Positions 45,173 to 58,101 of a stretch of DNA of 64,000 nucleotides are shown here, one piece after another. The stretch's first letter is position 1; every line of letters begins with the position of its first letter. This DNA is from Fallopia convolvulus. Lineage: Eukaryota; Streptophyta; Magnoliopsida; Caryophyllales; Polygonaceae. The translations under genes were made by a program, and so were the position numbers. The DNA lies in contig OZ024734.1 in assembly GCA_964016875.1 (NCBI GenBank), forward strand, positions 56,003,496-56,067,495, in the 5' to 3' direction. The notes below the pieces were generated by a model that made no database searches, had not been told where the DNA came from, and worked only from the letters and a program-made list of their open reading frames with translations.

Positions 45173-48100
45173 TCAAATGTCAGACCGTTGTATGAGATCA
45201 TTTCCTTTCCTTGAGTAATCTTCTGTCTCCAACTCATCTGAGCCATAACCATACAGCACATCACTAGGGGAAGAGTAACCCATGAGCCGGTGAAGTGGTG
45301 AACTACTTCTATTTCTATCTGGCAGTTTCCATGTCACTTTTGCATTTCTAGGTATATCCGGAGAAGAACTGCCTTGTGCATTGCTGCTCTGTTTGTGCAT
45401 CTCAACCATTACACTCTTTCCTTTATCTTGGAAATGCTTGCTGCTCCTTGGTCTCTCTAGAGCATGAGAAGAGCTACGAATAGAAACCTGAGCAGATGTT
45501 GACCTTCTATGCAATGCTTCAGCTTGCGAGGTTGATGCTGACTTCAAAAGTTTATCAGCACCAGCAGCCATTGGTTGTTTTGGCACATGACGAACCAAAT
45601 GACATCCCTTTTCTAGTGTAAACTTGAGAATTTTTGAGCAAGCACTGCATTTTACTCGGTGGATTTTAATTCCCTTGAAGACAAGAAAGTCAGAAGGTAG
45701 CTGTAGCAGCTCTAGGCAATGGTAGCAAGTTATAAAAGGGGCTGCTCCTCCTATTGGCTGGAAATGCTGTACTGGCTGTGAATTTCTCCTCGTCCTTTGA
45801 TTTCTGTGTCTTTGATCTTCAGAGTAGTAGTCAGAGTCAGAAAAGACTTGCGGACTAGCAGCGTAAGAATCAAAGGGTTCTCTGGGACCATACAAGCCTC
45901 CGCCATAAGAAACACCAGGTGGAGGCAAATGTGAAGGCCATCTCATGTAGCCACTACTTCTTACTGTCTCTCCTGAGTACGGTACTCTGGCAATACTGTG
46001 GACTGGAGGCTGGTATTCTGATCGCCTTGTTCCGTGATAATACATCTGGTGGCTTGGATGAGGATATATTTCACCAGATGATTTAGAATAAGGATACATA
46101 TGAAACTCTTCTCCCATCCAAACGGCCTCAGAAATCATTCTTCCATCTACATCACTTTGTCTTGTAAACCTGGATTCAACATCCCTGTATTGGTAAGGCG
46201 GATGATATGTTGGATGGTTGTAGTACTCCTTGTGAACAAGATGACCACTTGATCCATAACGTCGTCTCTCTGGACTTCTTCTTCTGTAGATTGGAAATTC
46301 TTGTGTCCGTGTCCTCGTCCCCTTCCTTCTATAAGAGGCATCAATCAGGACTTCCGGCATTTTAATCTCTGTCAGCATGACTGGTGGGATTCGCTCTTCT
46401 GGCATTGCTTGGAGATAATCCAATTTACGTTGAAATGTGGAACCACTAGAAGTTGTACTCCTCCTTCCAGAAGGGTATGGCCTTCGGTCTTCATCAGCAA
46501 ATTTCTCAGTTTTGACTTGATCATCATTTCCATCATAGGAAGATACACTGCCATCATAAGCTGAACTTCTGGTTGGACATTTAGGTAAATCTCTATATGA
46601 GGTGCCAGCCTCAAAACGGGCATCAACCACCTCTGTCGTTTCTGTTGCCTCCTCTTCCTTGATCTTTTCTGTGAGATTTATCTCCTTAGTCTTCTGAGAT
46701 CTATCAACTACACTCAGTACCTCTGCTTCCTTAGTAGGTTTCGAAGAAGGAACACTGTTACTTCCATCTTTGGGGCCATCATTCGCTTCAACAGATTTAA
46801 ATTGAAGAATAGAACCTGATGTTTTCTCTGCTTCTGGTAACACAATTTCTGATTCATTGCTTATACCTAGCTCATTTTGGATTGATCCTTCATCCATGTC
46901 TTGGCTTTGAGTCACCAACTGTGAGCGATCTTTGTTTTCATGGAAAGTTGACTTATTTGATGAAGTTTCTGTATTAGAGTACACATCTGCATCCCTGCTA
47001 CAGATCTGAACCACATTATCATCCTCCCCTTCTTCATTTGCTGTAAGAAATTGAGACGAAGAATCGTTTCTCCTGAGGATTGAAACTGGCTCATTTGTGG
47101 ATGAACCTTCGCATTCACGATTCACTTCAGATACAGGCTGTATCTCCCTAGGATTGGAAACAAAAAGCTTCTCCATCATCATCACCTCTTCATTTGGTGA
47201 CCCTAGCTGTGAAGATAACTCATCCCCACCTGCTGTAGGCTCATATGTCAAAATGGGTTCACCATTAGAGTCTGAAACTTTGAGCTGTTCTTTCACTTTT
47301 GTACTGTTTTCCTCAACTTGTCCCTCTTCGGCAGCTACCTGTGATGAGTTGTTGGTCCCATGGTGACTAGGCTCATTTGACAGTAAAGCTTCGCTAAGGA
47401 ATGTTGCAGCTCCAGACTGCTCCAGTCTGCAATTAATACTAACATTCTGATTCTGTTCATCTGCCTCCCCATCAGTTCTAGCAGTAGTTGGCTCAGATGA
47501 AACAGTTTCACTATGAGAATATGCAGCTTCAAGCTGATCCTCAGCAACTATTTCATCTTGTCTGACTTCTCCATTCTCTGAAACTAGTGAAACTAGCTGC
47601 TCCACAGACTCATTAGACGAAGAAGCTATGCTATCTCCACATTGTTCAACTTCTCCTTCTACTTCACCAGTTTCTGGAACCAAAGTTGAAGGCACTTCAT
47701 CGCTGGGAGAGCTAGACTCATTCAATGAGGGATCCTCTCTTAAGGTTTTTGTGGCATCAAAGTTTTGTTCTGTCTCTTCCATCCGCTCCAGGGAATGCTG
47801 AACAGAAGAAGACTGTGGTTGCTGCTTGGACTCACTTGATGAAGTAGCTTCTCCAGAGGAGTATGAGACTCCATGCTGCTCAAAGTTACCATGTTCAGCA
47901 TTACTCTGATTAATCCCCTCATTTGGGTCTGTAAGAAGTGATGGATTTGAACTGTTTGTTTCTCCACTTTTTGCACCGTACTCCACTTCATTATTCTGTA
48001 CAGAGTCTGAACCTTCTGAGTTCCTTCTTTCATTTGCCTTATTGTAATGTTTCGCTGCATCAATACGTATAACGTTAGAATTTGTGGACAAGCATAGAGT

Positions 48101-48666
48101 GCACGCACACACACACCTATATACGCCAAAGAGCAGGCTGCAAAAACTGAGACCTCATTTTGACTTAAAATGGAGCTTTGGCATATTTAAGACATGAACA
48201 CTCGATCTCAAAAGCTATTAATCCAGTACTAAAACAAAGTATACATCTCATACAGGTACATGTACAAATACTGATACAGATACATTACAAAAGGCAAAAA
48301 AAAACTCCCAGTTCATGGGCTGTAGGGATAACTGATATACACTGAAACATCACATCAGGGTATCACATTCTATGTCCATACTGAGTTCAATTTCATTTCT
48401 CTAAATCCAAATCTATAATCCTAGATTGAGTCATTATCTAAATTACCAATTCTCCATATCTGCATCATTCCCAGGTCTAAATTTGTTTCCATATATGTTC
48501 AACTTATGATATTCTAGTATGCGATAAATGCAAGAAGTAATTTACCTTGAAGAGTGGTATCACATCCACCGCATTTGTAGTAAGGCACATCAGTTGGTTC
48601 AGGGAGAACCTCCATGCACCTTGGACACCTTACGAGCCTAACAATTGGAAGCGAGTTGTTCTTCAT
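45173..48666 (-). CDS. EDR4-like protein (zinc ribbon plus DUF3133), ~1000 aa
   Basis: Exons 48546-48666 and 45173-48054, joining in phase. Exon 1 encodes a zinc ribbon: MKNNSLPIVRLVRCPRCMEV, then PYYKCGGCDTTLQ. A long Ser/Glu-rich, probably disordered region follows, with repeated loose units ending in ...NEPxS. A central basic segment (YRRKGTRTRTQEFPIYRRRS) precedes the DUF3133 Cys module (FITCYHCLELLQLPSDF, RVKCSACSKILKFTLE). The C-terminus is Ser/Arg-rich. The layout is that of plant ENHANCED DISEASE RESISTANCE 4-like proteins, which act in membrane traffic and defence; the specific role here is inferred. It is longer than the Arabidopsis EDR4 I recall. An unnoticed short intron in the long exon cannot be excluded. 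Confidence 0.87.
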
Positions 48667-51600
48667 GATAGCACTGCCTTCTGATACAAATAGTTGGAAT
48701 CAAAATGCAAATCAAATGACCACCAGCCACAACTATGCCAATAAGAAGAGGAAGAACTTAAATTTTATCTCAAAAACAATGTAAACTTAAGCTGAAATCT
48801 ATGTTAGTTCCTCCAATTATTACTTATGAGCCACCAATGTCGATTAAATGTCCAATTAGGGCGAGGACAAGACCAATAACCAGGCAAAACATTTATGAAT
48901 CAAACAGTAGGTGCTGCCTAAATTTATACTGCAGAGAAAAGGTGCAAGATTCACAATGAAATCGAGCAAAATATGCAATGAAGTCGAGAAATGCTTAGGT
49001 GAAAGCGGAAATGAACAAAAAAAAATGCGGAAATTGAAAAACGGATGGATGAGGATGAAGCTGAGGGAATTGTTACCTCCAAAACCGAAGAACGCGGCAA
49101 AGATGGAAGGAGGCTCTGCTTCCGAGATTCAAAGTATTAAAAAAGGAGGAGATTTGGATATGCTTCTTCAAAATTGATCAGAATAGAACGATTCCAATTG
49201 GGGAGAAAATTCAACTTGGTTTGTGTGTCTATAACAAGAATGGAAAAATAAATCAACGAGAAAAATGGAGCGAATAAGAGAAAGAAACCGAAAGTCAATG
49301 GATGGATTGACTTGCGAGGGAGTTAACAGGGGGAATTGGAGAAGAAGATGACATCGCGATCAAGCGAAGCTAACTGGAAATTAGGCAGAGGTGACACCGT
49401 TGACGCAAAAGCGAACTCCCTTTGTATTTCTAGAAGAGATTGCTTGGGATAGAAGAAGAAGAAGGATGTCAATGGCGATGGCTTCTGCTTCTACTTCTTC
49501 TTCCAACTTCGAATTTCAGTGAAACCTCCATGGAAGCATGTATGCAGGTGGGAATTGGGAAATGAGAAACGGATTTTGTGTGGGAGAAAGTGGGAACACC
49601 CCGATGAAGAGGTGGGTGAACATTGAGGGTTTTACACTATGACGTGTTTGCTTTTTCCTCGCTTTTTTGTACTATTTTTTTTAAATTACTTTTATTTATT
49701 TATGTATTTGATTAGTTTGTTAATTATTTTATTTTGTTTGCAAGTGTGGAAGAAGAACCGAAGAAGCTCTCTCCACTGTGACTCTCCATACCTTCCACTC
49801 ATGACTCACCACCTCCAAGTCAACGCCACCTTAAAAAGTACTCTTATCAAATTCATTAAATTAGCGATGGAAACACATCTTTAATACTCAATTCGTTTAA
49901 TTCTACATATATTTTTATATTTAAACATGTATATTAAGAAAATTTTATACTCCGTATTATACAAAAATATCTTTAGTTAAACGTTTATAAGATAAAATTA
50001 ATTTATTTTTTTATTAAATATAAGGGTCAAAGTGAAAAAATTGTGTTCATAATATGTGAAAAAGATAAGTTTTTATAAACATGATTTTTAATTTTAAAAA
50101 GATAAATAAAACTAAACATAATGAGTATTTCATTGTATTAAATAGAACATGATTTTTAAAATTATAAAACTTTCAAAATATAAAAATGGCATATGGTTCA
50201 AATCCACATTTTCAGTGAGTGAGTTAATTAGTTCGGGCTAGGTAACCTTTTAGTTTGATGTTATTGCACAAACCAATCAAATTTAAACTTGATTGTGTCC
50301 CTAATAATTAAAAATGTCCACTAAATTAGTTTATTCGTTTTGATTGGTCTAATTTGAAAGTATTTTAAGTCTGGATTAATCTAGGTGAACTTTTTTGGGG
50401 TTCTTGTACTTTATCAGATTCTGGTTATATAGAGCATAGGATTGAACTTTTTTTTACATCAAAATCAGTAAATGTCATTTCAAGTTAATAGGAGTCGTGT
50501 TTTGCTAAATGCAATATGAACACTTTTCCACTATTATGCTGATTTATACAGTAATAGTTTACGCCTATCATTGAAGCTATTCTACAAACAATTAGGTTTC
50601 AACTTTCTACCGAGTCATAACAACTCCAACTTAGCTCAGATGGCCTTTGACTAATTAGAAAAAGTGACTAGCACTATAAGCAATAAACTAATCTTGATGA
50701 CAATAACAGCCCTAAAAAGCTTACCCAAATGCCTTTTGTAAATTATGCATTTTTATCAATACAATTGAGTTGTGAAATTTAACTAAGATTTTGGTGTAGT
50801 TCGGAATTGTGAAATTTAACTAAAATGCGGCATTTCCAATGTCAACGGAGGGATCCAAATCCAAACAGATCCTAAAGAGACCGAAAAAAAAAAGAAGCAG
50901 AAAGTGAAAAGGCGGGCCACGCGGCATGAAAGAAGGAAGCCCAAGAAAGACGTTCGCTTGACGAAGTCTGGCTGAACACGTCTACTACCTTTGCCAGCTG
51001 GCATTCCCGGGTCGGGTGGTCCCCTCACAAAAGCTCCGTCCGCAATTCATCTGAGCCATCGGATTATAAAAGAGCATTTGACGTGGGCCCCGCCTCCAGG
51101 TCAAGATCTAAATTCGTGGATAAGGAGAGCCTGAAGTTTAGGTGGTGGGGCTGGGTTTAGTGGAACTCATTTAGGATGGGCCTTCTTTGCTGGCCCAATT
51201 TATGGCTGCTCCCTTCCACGCGTGGGCCCACATCTTATCTGTCCACCACCACAAATTAAGCTGTCTCTCTCAGTCTCTCTTGCTATCCTGCTCGTCATTT
51301 GATCCCATAATGCTGACGTATCGCTGCCCTCATCACTTTCAAGTCGCCTTCCTAATTCCCTTCTGAACAGGGAAACCCTAGGTCCAAGCTACACCTAACT
51401 ATGCTGTCCATTATTTCAATTTTGGAATCAAAGAATATTTAGCTCTAATTTGGTCTTACTCTTAAATCGACAGCTAAGACGACATTTTCAGTCTAAAATG
51501 CTAGATGAATTACGCATCTCCAAATTTGATGATAAGCACTTGTGTCCAAAGGCAGCAAAAGGAAGTCTTTTACATGACCAAAGTATTTTCACAAAATGAC

Positions 51601-52090
51601 CATACAGGTCCAGAAGGATATTCACATGCTACTACAAGTTTGAAGAACAGAAAATAATTAAAGAGTCCAAAAGTGACACTTTCAGCATAACCGAGTAATC
51701 AGAGCTATAGGAAGACTTGAAACGGTCCTTGGCCTTCAAGAATTTGAACTGGCCAGACGAAGGTCAAGCAGACGTGTGTCAAGATTTTGAGCAGTTCAAA
51801 GTCAAATTCCAGCAAATTTAATCATGTTAAGAAGGGGACCAAGTCAAGAAAATTTCTATGCCAAACATAATTAACAAATCAACAAGTTCAGCAACACGGC
51901 CTCATTTAGCAAAACTGAATGCACATCTTTCTTGTTCATTTCCAAATAACAGGCAACAGAACATCAGAAATCATACTTTGAAGCAACATTAACACAAACA
52001 AATAAGATATCATAGACATGTAACAGTTTTAAGTTTTAACCACTAGACAACGGCAGAAAAAAGATTAGGGAGTTTTTTTTATTTCTACCT
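48667..52090. other. EDR4-like promoter and a 2.4 kb gene-poor spacer
   Basis: 48667-49620 is 5' UTR/promoter of the EDR4-like gene; a short plus-strand open frame at 48911-49177 lies inside it and has no coding features. 49621-50800 is AT-rich spacer. 50800-51300 is GC-richer with gene-like composition but no convincing frame. 51400-52090 is the 3' side of the coiled-coil gene. Confidence 0.45.
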
Positions 52091-53542
52091 TTAAACCGAA
52101 ACCGGATGCCTCTTCAGCCCAGTAAAAGCCCGGCAAAGTTGATGATACTCACTTCTGTAGTACTCCAGCGAGAAACACAGTTGTCTTATTGCCTCGCGCT
52201 TTTCTTCAGCCCTGTCAAAGATAACATCCTGTTGCATTTCAGCCTCTTTCTCCAGTTGGCCTACTTTGAGTCTCAATTCAGTTGCCATTCTTTCTCCTTC
52301 TTCTAACTTAGCCATAAGCTTCAATCTTTCTGCTTCTAGTTCCATAACACGCCCCTCCATTTGCTGAATTTGGTTGGTTTTACAATTGGCTTGAGCATTA
52401 AGTGAGCCTACCTTGGCAGTGAGCTCATCTTTCTCGGTCATCAGCATGTCATACTTGAACTGGCTGTAATCAAAACTTTTGTTCAGCACCTCTATCTGTT
52501 CACGCCTCTGAGCAAGCTCGGTTTTTAGCTGATTTATGTCTGCCTGGAATTGTTTCTCTTGAGCTTCAAGTGAATCTCTTAATTCTATCTTCTCCAATAT
52601 AGACTGCCCGACTTGATCCTCCAGGAGCTTGACCCTTAATTCTGCCTCTTCCAATTTACTCTGCAAGGCATTCTGTTGTTTTGATGAGACTGATATATCT
52701 GACTGAAAGCGTGACCTTTCATTGGAGAAGTTTTCATAGGCTGCGTGTAAAGCAAAATTCAGCTTCTGAATTTCTTGATTGCGTTTAGTTACATCATCTT
52801 CACTTGCATCATTTCTAGCTTGCAGCTCAGATACAATCCTTCTCTCTGAAGCAAGTTCAGCTTCTAAAGCTCTGATTGTGTTTTTCAGCTTATGCTCAAA
52901 TTCCAACACATCATTTTCAGAAACTTGAAGCCTTTCTTTTGTTCTTCTAAGCTCCTCTGTCAGCATTGCATTGCTTTGATCAGACTCTTGAAGAGAAGCT
53001 TCCAACCTTGCTATCCTGTTTTGCAGCTCCAAGACATTGATTTCATCATCTTGAAATTTAGTAACATCATAGCATGACGTCTCAAACTGATCATGCAAGT
53101 TCTTGGAAACTCTAGTTATAGTTGGACTCTCTGCAAGCTCAGACCTCAGCCTAGAAATTTCTTCTTGTGAATTATTGATCACTGTGTTAGCGAACTCGAG
53201 CTCCTTCCCATACTTGGCAATTTTCTCAAGCAAGTCTTTGTACATATCATCCTTCATCTTCTCAAGCATACCATCATCATCCATAGCCTCGTGTTTCGTT
53301 GCATCAAATTTGGTAGAGCGCCTCTTCACATAGTACTCAGACTCGGATTCTGATTCAGATGATGGTGTGAGTGAACATGAGATAGCAGAGCCATCTTTTA
53401 GTGAAAGATCAGAGCTAGCACTACAATAAGTGAGAGGCGTGTCTCCTAGAGAAGGAGCCTTTTGGAGACCCAACTTTTGCTCTGGAGTAAGACATGAAAA
53501 ATCTTCACCAATAGCAGGCGCCTGAAACATGCCAGTTGCCAT
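52091..53542 (-). CDS. Coiled-coil protein, NETWORKED4-like C-terminal type (483 aa)
   Basis: Single coding exon. The N-terminus MATGMFQAPAIGEDFSCLTP and a Ser/acidic patch (SSESESESEYYVKRRS) are followed by about 370 residues of heptad-rich coiled coil (ELQNRIARLEASLQESDQSN, KLEEAELRVKLLEDQVGQSI). The conserved end EEKREAIRQLCFSLEYYRSE, YHQLC, then RHPVSV resembles NET4-type actin/membrane network proteins. The N-terminal actin-binding NAB domain of true NET proteins is not present, so it is either a NAB-less relative or another plant myosin-like coiled-coil protein. A 5' UTR intron is likely (donor after GAG near 54532, acceptor CTGCAG near 53553). Confidence 0.8.
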   Translation of the reverse strand: MATGMFQAPAIGEDFSCLTPEQKLGLQKAPSLGDTPLTYCSASSDLSLKDGSAISCSLTPSSESESESEYYVKRRSTKFDATKHEAMDDDGMLEKMKDDMYKDLLEKIAKYGKELEFANTVINNSQEEISRLRSELAESPTITRVSKNLHDQFETSCYDVTKFQDDEINVLELQNRIARLEASLQESDQSNAMLTEELRRTKERLQVSENDVLEFEHKLKNTIRALEAELASERRIVSELQARNDASEDDVTKRNQEIQKLNFALHAAYENFSNERSRFQSDISVSSKQQNALQSKLEEAELRVKLLEDQVGQSILEKIELRDSLEAQEKQFQADINQLKTELAQRREQIEVLNKSFDYSQFKYDMLMTEKDELTAKVGSLNAQANCKTNQIQQMEGRVMELEAERLKLMAKLEEGERMATELRLKVGQLEKEAEMQQDVIFDRAEEKREAIRQLCFSLEYYRSEYHQLCRAFTGLKRHPVSV

Positions 53543-55129
53543 ATCTTACTCGAATTTCTTACTGCAGAGAACAAATCCTTCACTTTAGCTCATACAAAAG
53601 TAAAGCTAGAAGAATAAGGCAATTAAACATCAATTGGGGAATGATGTTGTTTAATATTATTCACAAACAAATGGATATTGGGCTCAACCAGCTAGGTAGA
53701 CCAGAATATTGGATTTTGATCAGTACACACTCAAAGATTAATTATATTATCTGCTATATCTAAATAATTTTTACAATAAGATGCTTTGGGGGAGTAATGA
53801 TGCAATGATCTGTCTGAGGACTATAGACAATCTCCATAAAACCGGCAAGACTTTATTGGCTTGTTAGCCTCCATTAACTAGCAGTGTCAAAAGTTCCGTG
53901 GAATCTGATAAACTATCAATAGCAATAGGAAGAGGGTTTCCTCCTCTGATTACTAAAATCAAAAACATTCTTTAGTACTTACAACTATCTATCTACTGAG
54001 AGTTGAAGTAGCATCCTGACCAAAGCAAGCATTATCTCCCATCATAATTTATGGAAGCTATAAATGGTTTTGTTTGATAAAAGGATATTTCCCAGCATAA
54101 AGCTTAATCAGTATGCAAATGGCCCTCTCGTATGTCCAAGAGTTGTTCTAACATTATATCTCATCCTCACCAAACCTAACCATCTTCTGTAACTCTCACT
54201 TTGCAGAGGAACTCCATAATTCAAATGATTGAAAAAAAAAACCTAAAAAGAATGTTTAAGAAATTCCCGAAATCAACTTATTCCTCTTGTAAACTGAGAA
54301 AGCGAACCATGTATCCTCATAGACAAATCAACAAACAGGTAGATTGCAACCATTGAAAAACTTTGATCTCAATAATTTACTCCAGAAAACACATTCAAAC
54401 AGACAACTAGCAGCAATCAATCTTAACCAAAGATATAATCGAACATCAATTCCAGGGAAAATACATCAGATTTAAGATAACGGGAAAAGATAAGAGAAGC
54501 ATAGAGTACATAATTTGACGGGGATTTGCTTACCTCTAAAAACCCGGCTCCCAAGTGAACAAGTGATTGAGCTTGAAATGAGAAGCGAGGACAGAGATTT
54601 ATGTCAGGTCCAACAACTATATACAAAAGCAAAACTATTTGAAAATGGTAATTTCAAAAGGACAAGAAGAAAGGGCTAAAAGAGGGAAAGCTCATCCATG
54701 TTCCCGCCTTTTTCTTGTCTGCAACGTAAATTACAAATCTACCCTCCAATTCAAATCTCAAATTGAAAGATGCTTTCTGGCTTCCCTCTAAAATCGTGCT
54801 AGGAAATAGGAATCTTCACGGATGCAGGTAGGTGTGGGTTCTGACCCGGTTCGGTTCCACGGTTTGGAATCGGTAGTATATCGGTCCCGGTTCCTCCTTT
54901 AAAAGAATCGGAGAACTGGCGGACAACACTAATACGATCATAAAAAATAGGATGCAAAAGTAATTTTTTTTAACAAAAATCATAAAAAAATTGGATGCAA
55001 AAGAGTGTTTAAGCAACTTTAGGTTACACAAGAAGGACAGACAACACTAATATAATCAAATATGACATCAAAATCAAACTACATTATGTAAACATTTATG
55101 CTATCTAAAAAAATTCATGATGAGAGGGA
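53543..55129. other. 5' UTR intron and promoter of the coiled-coil gene
   Basis: 53554-54531 reads as a leader intron of the minus-strand gene: GAG|GTAAGC at the upstream end, TCTCTGCAG at the downstream end. The leader exon is around 54532-54640. Beyond it lies promoter and spacer. No other gene. Confidence 0.55.
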
Positions 55130-57744
55130 TAGAATTAATCGATGTTTTTTATGCAATAAAGACCTAAACTATAAGCCTTTAGTAGGATGAGATAAAATAT
55201 GTAAACTGAAATCACATGGTAGACTAGGAATCAAGAAAACGGAGCATATGAATAAAGCTTCCAAATAAAATTATCATAGAAAATCCTGGCAGAACCTAAT
55301 AATATTTGGGTTAAAATAATAAAATAAAAGTACATACGTGAAGACTCCTTCTCATATCGAACTAGATCAAATACATCTTGGCAATGGAAACGATTGATGA
55401 ACCTTATACAGGCGTTTTCGAAAGGGCTAAGATGGCTAGGGGGTGATGGGCAAACTATTAAATTATGGATATATAGATAACTGTGCGATCGGGGAACCCC
55501 TCATCAACCATGCACTTAATCCACTCGAAGTTAATCAAGAGGATAAAGTCGGAAAGCTCATCTCGAATAACCGAACTCGGAAGGGTAGTGAGTTGAGACA
55601 AGTTCTCCCGAGGGACATTGTGAATAAAATAGAACTTATCCCTATTTCTGATAATGATATCAAAGATAGGTTGTATTGGGCACTGAGTAAAAATGGATGG
55701 TTTTCAACTATCTCAGCCATAAAACTAATAACAAATATAGTGAACTATTCGACGAACAACAATAACTGGGTATGGAAACTTGACACATTTCCGAAAGTTA
55801 AAAACTTTTTGTGGAGGATAGACGTTAACAGTTTACCTAAAAAAGCCAGACTCAGGGAAAAGCATGTTATGATACTGGCATGTTGCATAATGTGTATCTG
55901 TACTAGAGAAGACACGTCTCACTTATTCGTAAAATGTCCACATACTCTGAAAGTGACAAAGCAAATAAATCCCAATATTGAATTAAACCTACGAAATTAC
56001 AACTCGGATAATAAAGAATAAAAAACGATTCTAATAGAGATATTCCAACTCATAGGGGGAAAAGATTTCACTATACTGGTGGTAATCAGGTGGAGCATAT
56101 GACATCAACGGAACAAGCTAGTATTCCAACAAGCTTCTGATGATTTTATACAAAATTTGCCCCTTTACATTCGCACGCAAATTCAAAATTGGGGAAATGC
56201 TAAACAATGGATAGAAGATAAGGAAACAATAAAAGAAAAAGGACATAAAAGAAGCTGCCAACGAGAAAAAAAAGAAAGAACAATTGGAAAAAAACCACAA
56301 CACAGTTTCGTGAAATTCAACGTAGATGGCTCCAAACTAACTAATGGACAATCGACTGAGGGGTTAGTCATAAGAGACCACAACGGTCATGTGATAGATG
56401 TATTGATAAAACAATATGGACAAGTTTCAATAATAATGGTGGAAGCTCTTGCTACTTAGAGACTGGGTGCGTGAAGCAAAAACAAGAGGATATAGCCATG
56501 TCGAATTTGAAGGTGACAACTTACAGGTAATCAAAGTAGCCCAAGACTTTCCGAATTGTCCATGGGAGATCGAAATGATTGTTTTTGATATTCTTGTCTC
56601 GCTGCAAGAATTTCAGAGGGTGTGTTTCTCACGTTAATAGGTGTTGCAATGATGTGGCCGGTAAATTTGTCAAACTGGACCACAATTTACGTGTTGACGC
56701 TGTTAGAAATCATCCAAAACCTATGATTCTCATCCGTAAAATGCTCTAGGACACTATCCCTAGTTGGAGTGCCTCCTAAATCGGCCGAAATACCAAATCG
56801 GTATTAAAAAGTGTCACCTTTAGACATTTGGGTATTTAAAAAAATCTTTTGGACATTTGGGTATTAAAAAAACAGAGATTTGACGTTTGGGTATTAAAAA
56901 AACTAAAATCAGTCATTTAAGTATTTTTTGACTAAAAAATTGATTTTCACACACAAAACTCATTTTTGTTAAAAATAATTCCTTATTTCCTTTCTAAGTA
57001 ATAAATAATACACACGTTTTTTTTAAAATTTTAAATTAAAAAATTGCAAATGAAGTCATCAATATTTTGTTGATAAGAACTCTAAATTCTCAAAATAAAT
57101 TAAAGACACACTCACATTTGTTCATAAATAAAAATAAAAAATAAAAAATCTCGATGAAATAATATTTTTAAATGTTTACATTAAAGCGCAATCCGGTCAA
57201 CTTATTATCATTATATATGTGTTCACAATATCTCCAAAAGTAGCAACATCAAAGATGTTATTTGCAATTGTAAATAACCAATACATATTTTGTGACGATA
57301 TAATTAAATTATGCTTTCAAGCAAATCAAACTCCTATTTACATGAAAAATTTTATTTTCAAACTTTTCACTAATTATGTGAGCATGTCCCTGTTTAAGAT
57401 TTTTTGATTTTTAATAAAATATGACTATTTTTTTTATTAATTATGAATAAAAAATGAAACAAGTTTAAACCTATAAAAAATATTTTTTTAAATATTTTCC
57501 AAAAATAAAAAAGATTTTTAATTAATAAATGAGTGTTTTGTGCGTGTAAAATGAATTTTTTTGTAAAATTGTACTAAAATGACTTATGTATGCTTTTTTA
57601 ATACCCATTTGTCCCAGATTTTGTTTTTTAATACCAAAATGTCCAAGAGATTTTTATAAATACCTAAATGTACAAAGGTGATACTTTTTAATACCAATTT
57701 GGTATTTCGGCCCTCCTAAATCTTACCTAATCTAAAAAAAAAAA
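55130..57744 (+). mobile_element. 5'-truncated, decayed LINE copy split by a MITE
   Basis: Same family as the other LINEs. Homology begins within the RT C-terminal region (about 55150: NKDLNYKPLVG, KKTEHMNKASK). zf-RVT follows (WKLDTFPKVKNFLWRIDVNS, then LFVKCPHTLKVTKQIN), then RNase H (FNVDGSKLTNGQSTEG, VEFEGDNLQVIKVA). Several stops and frameshifts are present. The tail CTCCTAAATCTTACC...A12 is interrupted after CTCCTAAATC by the inverted-repeat element at 56783-57712. The poly(A) run is near 57733. Confidence 0.87.
56783..57712. mobile_element. MULE-type MITE, 930 bp, with 10 bp target duplication
   Basis: Long terminal inverted repeats: left GGCCGAAATACCAAATCGGT, right complement GGCCGAAATACCAAATTGGT, similarity continuing for over 100 bases with repeated words like GACATTTGGGTATTAAAAAA. 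Target duplication CTCCTAAATC at 56773-56782 and 57713-57722. No coding capacity. TIR length and a 9-10 bp duplication fit a Mutator-like non-autonomous element. Confidence 0.88.
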
Positions 57745-58101
57745 ATTAGTTTACACAAAACATTTGTATAAAACAAGGGAGTAGAAGATTTTTTTTTCTC
57801 CGACACTAAAAAAATGAAAAAAATTCCATAAATTTGAAGTCTATCGATCACCTCGATCGATCTGCATTTTTTTATTCAACTCTTATTCTCGTGTAGATTA
57901 AATTTTGTAACGATTTGAGCCAACTGCCCGCATCCAATCCGACCCATACACGTATTACGAATAGTCGTATTGTACTATGGCTATATATTGCCTGCCATTT
58001 CTTTAATTTCTTAGACGTGTACAAACAAACAGTCAATAGCGGCGGGCCAAGACTCAATATTCAATACTCAAGAGGCGTGCAATGGACAGGAAGCGAATGG
58101 A
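57745..58101. other. Methylesterase promoter
   Basis: Spacer and likely promoter/5' UTR of the MES17-like gene. CTATATATTG near 57979 may be a TATA box. Confidence 0.4.

Noticed and set aside
48911..49177. 88-codon plus-strand open frame
   Set aside because: Lies in the leader/promoter of the EDR4-like gene, Lys-rich by composition, no family features.
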